DNA of 37,659 nt from DATLNF01 sp035536235 (lineage in GTDB: Bacteria; Actinomycetota; Actinomycetes; BP-191): assembly GCA_035536235.1 (NCBI GenBank), contig DATLOQ010000026.1, forward strand, positions 1 to 37,659. The letters run 5' to 3'. A program made the translations under genes and the position numbers. The notes under the pieces were generated by a model. That model saw only the letters and a program-made list of their open reading frames with translations, was not told where the DNA came from and ran no database searches. The number at the start of each line of letters is the position of its first letter. Position 1 is the first letter of the stretch. Shown one piece after another: positions 8,479-15,090 of the stretch.

Positions 8479-9726
8479 CTATATCTGAGCGCCCGCGGCT
8501 GCGTCAGCGGCCCAGGCGGCGAGCAGGCCGCGGTAGTGCGCGACGAACTGCTCGTGCTCGTGCGCCGGGAAGGTGCTCTGCACTGTCTCGACGAGGAGCC
8601 GGTCGAAGTCAGCTGAGGTGAAGTAGTCGTGCGCCACCGCGTCGAGGTCGACGAGCTCGGAAGCGACGAACTCCTCGTAGCGGTCGGTCTCGAAGTACTC
8701 GTCGGCCATCGTCCGATAAGTGACGAGTCGCTCGTCGTACGGCGCACCCGCGTCGGCGACGTCGAACCACCGACGGGTGTCGAGGTCCACCCGTGCTTGG
8801 CGGCTGGTGGCGGTGCAGAAGATCGACCAGCGGACGAGGGCGGTCATCGCCCACGGGAAGTAGTAGTGCAGTGAGGTCAGCGCCACGTCAGGGCAGGCAT
8901 TCGCGTAGTCGATCGGGTGCACCTCCCGGCCGCGCACGAGGGTCTCGCAGGAGTTGAACTCCCAGCGGAAGAACGCGTTGACGATCTTGCCGATCGTCAC
9001 CACCTCGTGGCCGACTGCCGGCTCGAGGAATCCGTGGGACACCGAGTAGCGGTCGTGCATCGGCCGCTCCGGCGCGAAGTTCATCACCATCGTCTCGGCA
9101 CCGATCGACAGGGATCGGGCGAAGACGTCGAACCCTTCGACACTGGACTGCAGGTGCATGAGCCGCTGGCCGCTGTCGTCGTACGCCTCGTGCAAGTCGC
9201 GGCTGTTCTTGATGCGGGACACCCCGACCCACGCGCCGCCGTCGTAGGGCTTCATGTAGAGCGGGTAGCCGACCCGCTCGGCGACCTCGTCGAGGTCGAA
9301 GTGCCGGTTGTACTTCGCCGCGGTGTACGGGAACCGGGGATTGTCCGGTGGCTGCTTCTGCGGCACCAGCCACGTCTCGGGAACCTTGAGGCCGAGACGG
9401 ATCATCGCGCAGTACGCCGCGTGCTTCTCCATCGCCTGGAAGGTGAACGGGTTGTTGAGCAGGTAGACCTCGTCCATCAGCGCGACCTTCTTCAGCCACT
9501 CGCGCGGGACGTGGTACCAGTAGGCCAGCCGGTCCACGACGAGGTCGTACCGACTGTCCTGTCGCAGGTCGAACGGCTCGATGGTGATGCGCTCGACGTC
9601 GAAGCGGTGCGTCGTGTCACCTGTCCGCAGCACCGGGTCGAGCCGGCGCACGAGGGACTCGAACGCGCTCGGCCAGTCCTCCTCGGTGCCGAGCAGCAAG
9701 CCGAGCAGGTGCCGGACCTCGGTCAT
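8479..9726 (-). CDS. ATP-grasp domain ligase of unknown substrate
   Basis: A 415-residue protein with an ATP-grasp layout: a pre-ATP-grasp part including VDRLAYWYHVP (64-74), the ATP-binding lysine and glycine loop in YMKPYDGGAWVGVSRI (157-172; Lys159), and probable Mg2+ ligands in WEFNSCE (255-261) and HPIDYANACPD (270-280). About 120 residues, partly helical and acidic, follow the core. Such enzymes make an acyl-phosphate and join it to an amine or thiol. An AAGGAG ribosome site precedes the ATG. It is the third gene of a minus-strand operon after two esterase-like genes, with an 18 nt gap. The assignment rests on motifs; the substrate is not recognisable. Confidence 0.82.
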   Translation of the reverse strand: MTEVRHLLGLLLGTEEDWPSAFESLVRRLDPVLRTGDTTHRFDVERITIEPFDLRQDSRYDLVVDRLAYWYHVPREWLKKVALMDEVYLLNNPFTFQAMEKHAAYCAMIRLGLKVPETWLVPQKQPPDNPRFPYTAAKYNRHFDLDEVAERVGYPLYMKPYDGGAWVGVSRIKNSRDLHEAYDDSGQRLMHLQSSVEGFDVFARSLSIGAETMVMNFAPERPMHDRYSVSHGFLEPAVGHEVVTIGKIVNAFFRWEFNSCETLVRGREVHPIDYANACPDVALTSLHYYFPWAMTALVRWSIFCTATSRQARVDLDTRRWFDVADAGAPYDERLVTYRTMADEYFETDRYEEFVASELVDLDAVAHDYFTSADFDRLLVETVQSTFPAHEHEQFVAHYRGLLAAWAADAAAGAQI

Positions 9727-9744
9727 GAGAGCTCCTTCTCTGCG

Positions 9745-10485
9745 TCAGACGAAGCGCGGCAAGTGGTGCGCGATCTGGGCTCGCCAGGACGGCCAGTCAT
9801 GCGGTACGTCGTAGCCCCAGACGTCGGTCTCCACGCGCAGCCCCTTGGCCGCGCAGAGTCTGCCGAAGGACCGGGTGCTGTCCAGGGAGCCGGTGGAGTC
9901 CTCCCACGAGCCCTGACCGACGACGAGGACCAGCGAGAGCCGCCGGCGCAGCCAATCGAGGTGATCGCCGTCGAGCCCGGCCACCGAGTCCATCGGGTTG
10001 TTGAAGTAGACCGCGTCGCCGCGCTCCCCCCAGCCGATGTGGCCGATGTCGTAGACACCGGACAGGCAGATCGCGAGCGGGAAGAGGTCTGCCCGGCGCA
10101 GGGCGAGGTTGGCCGCGTGGTAGGCACCGAAGCTGCTGCCGGTGAGCACCACGTCCTGGCGCCCGCCGCAGTCGGCGTCGATCAGCGGTACGACGCCGTC
10201 GACGACCCAGCGCTCGTAGGCCTCGTGCCGCTGCGCTCGCTCCTCCATGGGAATGTCCTCGCGGAACCAGGAGCCGCCGTCCCAAGAGTCGACGCAGTAG
10301 AGCTTGACCCGGCCGGCCTCGATCAGCGATCGCACAGCGTCGACCATGCCGTTGTTCTCGTAGTCCTCGGCCCGACCCTGCTGGCTCGGAAAGGCGATGA
10401 CCGGCCGACCGTGGTGGCCATGGACGATGACTCGGGGAGACCAGCCGAGCTCCGGTGACCACAGCTCGGCGATTTCGCGTCTCAC
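9745..10485 (-). CDS. Alpha/beta hydrolase, esterase-D-like
   Basis: A 246-residue cytosolic hydrolase. The nucleophile elbow is GSSFG (116-120, Ser118) and the likely catalytic His is His229 in VPHDWPSWR, the usual end of the esterase-D/enterochelin-esterase group. No signal peptide is seen. The GTG start overlaps the stop of the upstream esterase gene (GTGA), so translation is probably coupled. It is shorter than its neighbour and lacks an N-terminal beta-sandwich domain. The substrate is unknown; linkage to an ATP-grasp ligase suggests the three act on one compound. Confidence 0.87.
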   Translation of the reverse strand: MRREIAELWSPELGWSPRVIVHGHHGRPVIAFPSQQGRAEDYENNGMVDAVRSLIEAGRVKLYCVDSWDGGSWFREDIPMEERAQRHEAYERWVVDGVVPLIDADCGGRQDVVLTGSSFGAYHAANLALRRADLFPLAICLSGVYDIGHIGWGERGDAVYFNNPMDSVAGLDGDHLDWLRRRLSLVLVVGQGSWEDSTGSLDSTRSFGRLCAAKGLRVETDVWGYDVPHDWPSWRAQIAHHLPRFV

Positions 10486-11591
10486 TGGTGCTCCTCGCTG
10501 GGGCCGTTGAGCACCCGCTGGACGAGGTCGACCAGGTGCGGGTCGAAGGTGTCGCGCCAGCCGGTGAAGGTGTGCACATCCCGGTTCTCCACGAGCCGGG
10601 TGTCGTAGCCCTGGGCCTTCAGCGCTCTCGTCATCAGCCGGTTGTTCTCCACGTTCTCCTCGATGAGGCCGCAGGTCATCACCACCGGCACCGGGTCCGG
10701 AGTCACCGTCGTGCCGAGCACGCTGTCGACGAACGCCGTGATGCGCCGATAGCGGTCGAAGCCGCTCTCCTGGCCGTCGAGGAGCCGGTGGAAGAAGCTG
10801 CTCGACTGCAGGTAGAGGCCGGCTACGACACCCGGATGCCGGCGTTGCATGTGCAGCATCGCCAAGCCGCCCAGGCTGGCGCCCATGCCGAGGGTGACCG
10901 CCGTCGGGGCCAGCTTGTGAAGCGAGGGGATCAGCCCTAGGGCGAGCGCCTGGCTGTAGCTGATCGATGCTGCGTAGTGCTCGTTGCGGTCCAGCGGCGC
11001 AAGCAGGGCCGCGCGCATGGGCGGGAGCCGACCTTCCGCGACCATGACGTCGAGGAAGTGGGTGAGCGACGACAGCGCGTCGTACTCCGGGCCGTCGTGC
11101 ACGACGAGCAGCGGCAGCGCTTCACCGGGGTTGGCCCCGGCCGCCGTCCACAGGATTGCCGGTACGTCGTACGGCAGACCACGGCTGGGCAGGCGAATCT
11201 CCTGGCGGTCACCCGGCGCCGCCGGCTGGTCCACCCAGGCCGGAGGGGAGTACGACGGCATCTCGACGACCGACTTGTCGCCGAACGCGCCGCCGACCCG
11301 GCGCGGGTTCGCCGGGTCGCAGATCCACTGATGATCCCCGTCACGATGCTCGACCTCGAGGCTGTACTCCATCCGGTCGACGTCGGGCCGGGGCACCGTC
11401 AGGGTCCACCCGGCCGCGTCGGCGGTGAAGCCCAGCAGGTCTCCTGGCAGCCGCGCATCCTGCTGAAGCCGTACGCCGACCAGTTCGTGGTCCGGGTCGG
11501 CCAGCGCAAAGGTCACCGTGTCGGCGCGGACGACGGGGCTCTCCACCCCGGCGACGACCTCGCTCGTGGTGACAGGGTCAGTGGTGCTCAT
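10482..11591 (-). CDS. Enterochelin-esterase-like hydrolase (Fes family)
   Basis: A 369-residue protein with an N-terminal beta-sandwich region (about 1-120, including WTLTVPRPDVDRMEYSLEV) and a C-terminal alpha/beta hydrolase. The nucleophile is Ser239 in GASLGG and the likely His is His340 in DVHTFTGWRD. The family includes enterobactin trilactone esterases, but no siderophore gene is seen nearby, so a siderophore role is not supported. It is the first gene of the minus-strand operon with the second esterase and the ATP-grasp ligase. A minus-strand TAGGGT lies 7 nt before the ATG. The start region is tandemly duplicated (11578-11629). Confidence 0.87.
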   Translation of the reverse strand: MSTTDPVTTSEVVAGVESPVVRADTVTFALADPDHELVGVRLQQDARLPGDLLGFTADAAGWTLTVPRPDVDRMEYSLEVEHRDGDHQWICDPANPRRVGGAFGDKSVVEMPSYSPPAWVDQPAAPGDRQEIRLPSRGLPYDVPAILWTAAGANPGEALPLLVVHDGPEYDALSSLTHFLDVMVAEGRLPPMRAALLAPLDRNEHYAASISYSQALALGLIPSLHKLAPTAVTLGMGASLGGLAMLHMQRRHPGVVAGLYLQSSSFFHRLLDGQESGFDRYRRITAFVDSVLGTTVTPDPVPVVMTCGLIEENVENNRLMTRALKAQGYDTRLVENRDVHTFTGWRDTFDPHLVDLVQRVLNGPSEEHQ

Positions 11592-11629
11592 CCGAGCGAC
11601 CCTATTCAGTGGCGCTCATCCGAGCGACC
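11578..11629. repeat. Tandem duplication of the esterase start region
   Basis: A 24-bp unit occurs at 11578-11601 and again at 11606-11629, with 28 bp offset and one mismatch. Each copy holds an ATG followed by AGC on the minus strand. The copy at 11578 supplies the true start of the Fes-like gene; the outer copy encodes a five-codon ORF (MSATE, stop TAG at 11602-11604). The junction also creates the TAGGGT (minus strand, 11599-11604) that may be the -10 box. Confidence 0.85.
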
Positions 11630-11649
11630 TGATGACGTCCCGCGCGCGT

Positions 11650-11678
11650 TTGTAGGCGCGCGACGTGGCGTCTACGGT
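11650..11678 (+). promoter_or_regulatory. Probable promoter of dapA-rnj operon
   Basis: TTGTAG (11650-11655) and TACGGT (11673-11678) are separated by 17 bp, matching the housekeeping sigma pattern of actinobacteria (TTGNNN, TANNNT). A start near 11685 would leave a leader of about 40 nt before dapA. The call rests on pattern and spacing alone. Confidence 0.55.
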
Positions 11679-11689
11679 CAGAGGACCGT
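11674..11689. promoter_or_regulatory. Palindrome over the dapA -10 box, possible operator
   Basis: ACGGTC (11674-11679), AGAG, then GACCGT (11684-11689) form a perfect 6+4+6 palindrome. It overlaps the -10 hexamer and the predicted transcription start, where a bound repressor would block RNA polymerase. No regulator is identified; a small 5' hairpin is the alternative. Confidence 0.4.
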
Positions 11690-11725
11690 GACGAGACATC
11701 TGGCACCGAGTGGACCGGACCGCCC

Positions 11726-12619
11726 ATGAGTGAGGCTCCCGTGCCGTTCGGCCGCGTGCTGACCGCGATGGTCACCCCGATGGGCCCGGATGGCGGCGTC
11801 GACACCGACGGCGCGGCCACGCTCGCCAGCTATCTGGTCGAGCACGGCAACGACGGCATCGTGGTCAACGGGACGACCGGCGAGTCGCCGACCACGACCG
11901 ACGAGGAGAAGGACCGGGTCATCCGGGCCGTCCTCGAGGCGGTCGGCACCCGGGCGCACGTGGTGGCGGGTGTCGGCACGAACGACACGGCGCACACGTG
12001 CGAGCTCGCCCGACAGGCTGAGAAGGCCGGGGCGCACGGCCTTCTGGTGGTGACGCCGTACTACAACAAGCCACCGCAGGCCGGGCTGCAGGCTCACTTC
12101 GAGCAGGCTGCAGACGCGACCGGGCTGCCAGTGATGCTCTACGACATCCCCGGGCGCTCGGCGACCGCCATCGAGACGGAGACCCTGGTCCGCCTCGCAG
12201 AGCACGAGCGGATCGTCGCCGTGAAAGACGCCAAGGGCGACCTCGACGCCAGCGCCTGGGTGATGGCGCGCACCGACCTCGCGTTCTACTCCGGTGACGA
12301 CAAGATCACCCTCCCGCTGCTCTCGGTCGGCGGGGTGGGGGTCGTCGGCGTGCCGACTCACCTCTTCGCCAGCCAGACCGCCGCCATGATCGCGTCGTAC
12401 CAGCGCGGAGACGTCGGCGGCGCCCTGGCGGCGCACCGCGCGCTGCTGCCGGTCTTCACGGGGTTCTTCCGCACCCAGGGAGTCATCCTCACCAAGGCGG
12501 CGCTGCGGCTGGCGGGTCTGCCGGGCGGGCCGGTCCGGGCCCCGCTGGTCGACGCGACCGACGCCGAGGTAGCCCAGCTGCGGGCGGACCTGGCGCTGTG
12601 CGGGGTGACGTTCGAATGA
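11726..12619 (+). CDS. dapA: 4-hydroxy-tetrahydrodipicolinate synthase
   Basis: A 297-residue TIM-barrel aldolase that condenses pyruvate with aspartate semialdehyde, the first committed step to diaminopimelate and lysine. The Schiff-base lysine is Lys167 in AVKDAKGD; the proton-relay Tyr is in MLYDIPGRS (Tyr139) and the Thr pair is in NGTTGES (50-51). PYYNKPPQAG (111-120) is also typical. The ribosome site is weak. Its stop overlaps the start of the RNase J gene (ATGA), the same pairing as in Mycobacterium (Rv2753c-Rv2752c). Confidence 0.97.
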   Translation: MSEAPVPFGRVLTAMVTPMGPDGGVDTDGAATLASYLVEHGNDGIVVNGTTGESPTTTDEEKDRVIRAVLEAVGTRAHVVAGVGTNDTAHTCELARQAEKAGAHGLLVVTPYYNKPPQAGLQAHFEQAADATGLPVMLYDIPGRSATAIETETLVRLAEHERIVAVKDAKGDLDASAWVMARTDLAFYSGDDKITLPLLSVGGVGVVGVPTHLFASQTAAMIASYQRGDVGGALAAHRALLPVFTGFFRTQGVILTKAALRLAGLPGGPVRAPLVDATDAEVAQLRADLALCGVTFE

Positions 12620-14307
12620 GCCATCCGCATCCCGAGCTGACCGCTCCGCCACCGCTCGCGGCCGACGGCTTGCGCATGGTCGCGCTCGGCGGGCTCGGCG
12701 AGATCGGCCGCAACATGACGGTCTTCGAGCACTCAGGTCGGCTGCTCATCGTCGACTGCGGTGTGCTCTTCCCGGAGACCGAGCAGCCGGGTGTCGACCT
12801 GATCCTCCCGGACTTCTCCTACATCCGGGGTCGCCTCGACGACATCGAGGCGCTGGTGCTGACCCACGGCCACGAGGATCACATCGGGGCTGTTCCCTTT
12901 CTTCTGCGGGAGAGGGCCGACATCCCGATCGTCGGCTCCCAGTTCACCCTCGCGCTGCTCACGGCGAAGCTGCAGGAGCACCGCATCAAGCCGGTCCTGC
13001 GCGAGGTGCGTGAGGAGGACGTCCGGCGATTCGGCCCCTTCGAGATCGAGCTCTTCGCCGTCAACCACTCGGTGCCCGACGGTCTGGCGCTGGCCATCCG
13101 CACGACTGCCGGGGTCGTGCTGCACTCCGGCGACTTCAAGATGGACCAGACCCCCATCGACGGCCGGCTCACCGACCTGGGCGGATTCGCACGCCTGGGT
13201 CGCGCCGGCATCGACCTGCTCCTGTCCGACTCGACCAACGCTGAGATGCCTGGCTTCGTCGACAGCGAGCGTGAGGTCGGTGACGAGCTGGCCCGGATCA
13301 TGGACGCAGCGCCCGGCCGGATCATCGTCGCCTGCTTCGCCAGCCACGTGCACCGGGTGCAGCAGGTGCTGCTGGCCGCTCACAAGCAAGGCCGTCACGT
13401 CGCTCTCGTCGGTCGCTCGATGATCCGCAACATGGGCGTGGCCCGCGACCTCGGCTACCTAACCGTGCCCGGCGGGCTGATGGTCGACATTAAGGACCTC
13501 AAGGACCTGCCGGACGACAAGGTCGTGCTGGTGTCGACCGGCTCGCAGGGCGAGCCGCTGTCGGCGCTGTCCCGGATGGCCAACCGCGACCACCACCACA
13601 TCCGCATCGTCGAGGACGACACGGTGATCCTCGCCTCCTCGCTCATCCCGGGCAACGAGAACGCCGTCTTCCGCGTCATCAACGGCCTGTCCCGGTGGGG
13701 CGCCCATGTGGTGCACAAGGGCGTCGCCAAGGTGCATGTGTCCGGACACGCGCCGGCCGGTGAGCTGCTCTACCTGCTCAATGCGACGAAGCCGCGCAAC
13801 TTCGTGCCGATCCACGGCGAGTGGCGCCACATGCGCGCGCATGCCGACCTGGCCGCGGCGACCGGCGTAGCGCGCGACCGCATCGTCATCGCCGACGACG
13901 GCGTGGTCGTGGACCTGGTCGACGGCGTCGCGACGATCGTGGGTGCGGTCCCCTGCGGCTACGTCTACGTCGACGGGCTCATCGTCGGTGACGTGTCGGA
14001 GATGGCGCTGAAGGACCGGCGCATCCTCGGCGAGGAGGGCTTCATCACCGTCGTCGTCGTCGTCGACTCGGCTACCGGCAAGGTGACTTCAGGGCCAGAG
14101 TTCTTCACGCGGGGATTCGCCGACCCCGGCGCCGGGAGCTTCGACGAGGCGCGCCGCCGGGTGGAGGACGCGCTCGCTGCGGCCGGCGCGGAGGGAGTCG
14201 GGGAGACCCAGGCACTGCAGCAGCTCGTGCGTCGTACCGTTGGACGATGGGTCAGCGACTCCTACGGCCGCCGCCCGATGATCATTCCCGTGGTCGTAGA
14301 GGTCTGA
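12616..14307 (+). CDS. rnj: Ribonuclease J
   Basis: A 563-residue metallo-beta-lactamase/beta-CASP nuclease with 5'-3' exonuclease and endonuclease activity in mRNA and rRNA processing. The zinc motif HGHEDH is at 84-89, GDFKMDQTP supplies a further ligand, and a late HVSGHAPAGELLYLL / FVPIHGEWRHM region is typical of RNase J. I start at the ATG at 12616, which overlaps the dapA stop; a GTG at 12598 would add six residues not seen in the family. Co-transcription and coupling with dapA are likely. Confidence 0.95.
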   Translation: MSHPHPELTAPPPLAADGLRMVALGGLGEIGRNMTVFEHSGRLLIVDCGVLFPETEQPGVDLILPDFSYIRGRLDDIEALVLTHGHEDHIGAVPFLLRERADIPIVGSQFTLALLTAKLQEHRIKPVLREVREEDVRRFGPFEIELFAVNHSVPDGLALAIRTTAGVVLHSGDFKMDQTPIDGRLTDLGGFARLGRAGIDLLLSDSTNAEMPGFVDSEREVGDELARIMDAAPGRIIVACFASHVHRVQQVLLAAHKQGRHVALVGRSMIRNMGVARDLGYLTVPGGLMVDIKDLKDLPDDKVVLVSTGSQGEPLSALSRMANRDHHHIRIVEDDTVILASSLIPGNENAVFRVINGLSRWGAHVVHKGVAKVHVSGHAPAGELLYLLNATKPRNFVPIHGEWRHMRAHADLAAATGVARDRIVIADDGVVVDLVDGVATIVGAVPCGYVYVDGLIVGDVSEMALKDRRILGEEGFITVVVVVDSATGKVTSGPEFFTRGFADPGAGSFDEARRRVEDALAAAGAEGVGETQALQQLVRRTVGRWVSDSYGRRPMIIPVVVEV

Positions 14308-14308
14308 G

Positions 14309-15013
14309 GTGGTCCTCGGCGACACCGGTCTCCAGAGCGAGGTCCTGGAGGACCTGGTCGAGGCGCGCAACTACCGGCGCTGGCTCGTCGACCTCGCGCT
14401 GCCGCACCTCGGCGACGACCCGATCGAGGTCGGCAGCGGGCTCGGCCACTACGCCGCCGACTGGGCGGCCGCAGGCGTGCCGCGGTGGACCGCGACGGAG
14501 GCTGATCCGGGCCGGCTGGCCGAGCTGCGCCGGCGATTCGCCGGCGACTCAGTGGTGCGGGTGCGCGAGCTCGCCGTGCCGATCACGGAGACGGCCGCCT
14601 ACAGCGCGGTCGTCGCCTACAACGTCCTCGAGCACATCGTCGACGACGTGGGAGCGCTGCGCGCTTTCGCCGGACTGCTGCGGCCGGGCGGCAAGGTGGT
14701 CCTCGTGGTGCCGGCGTTCCCCAGCGCGATGAGCCGGTTCGACCTCGCGATCGGGCACCAGCGTCGCTACCGGCGGCGCACCCTGCGCGCGGCCGCGCAG
14801 GACGCGGGACTGCAGGTCGAGGTGCTGCACTACGTCAACCTGCTCGGGCTCCTCGGCTGGTACGTCCTCATCAAGGGCCTGAAGGGGCGCCCGAAGGCGG
14901 GGCTCGTGCTGAGTGGGTACGACCGCCGAGTCGTCCCGGTGCTGCGCCGAATCGAGGGGCGGGTGCACCCGCCCTTCGGGCAGTCACTGCTGTTGGTCGC
15001 CCGCAGGCCCTGA
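14309..15013 (+). CDS. Class I SAM-dependent methyltransferase
   Basis: A 234-residue methyltransferase. Motif I is EVGSGLGHYA (40-49), an acidic residue at the end of beta-2 lies in ATEAD (62-66), YNVLEHIVDD (104-113) forms the post-core motif, and LRPGGKVVLVVPA (124-136) closes the fold. The C-terminal part (YVNLLGLLGWYVLIKGLKG) is hydrophobic and may touch the membrane. The substrate is unknown. The GTG start lies 1 nt after the rnj stop, so it is the third gene of the dapA operon. Confidence 0.88.
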   Translation: MVLGDTGLQSEVLEDLVEARNYRRWLVDLALPHLGDDPIEVGSGLGHYAADWAAAGVPRWTATEADPGRLAELRRRFAGDSVVRVRELAVPITETAAYSAVVAYNVLEHIVDDVGALRAFAGLLRPGGKVVLVVPAFPSAMSRFDLAIGHQRRYRRRTLRAAAQDAGLQVEVLHYVNLLGLLGWYVLIKGLKGRPKAGLVLSGYDRRVVPVLRRIEGRVHPPFGQSLLLVARRP

Positions 15014-15055
15014 CCTGACGAGAGCACGCCACGTAGGCCCTGTTGCTCATGGTGA

Positions 15056-15084
15056 TTGTGAGGCTGGTGTGAACGGGTTACCGT
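15056..15084 (+). promoter_or_regulatory. Probable leaderless promoter of ftsK
   Basis: TTGTGA (15056-15061), a 17-bp spacer and TACCGT (15079-15084) lie exactly 6 nt before the ftsK ATG. With normal spacing the transcript would begin at the A of the start codon. No ribosome site is visible, which agrees with a leaderless mRNA. Confidence 0.65.
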
Positions 15085-15090
15085 CGCACC

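Noticed and set aside
10482..11591. Siderophore use operon
   Set aside because: The hydrolase is Fes-like, but no siderophore synthesis, transport or iron-box feature is visible nearby.
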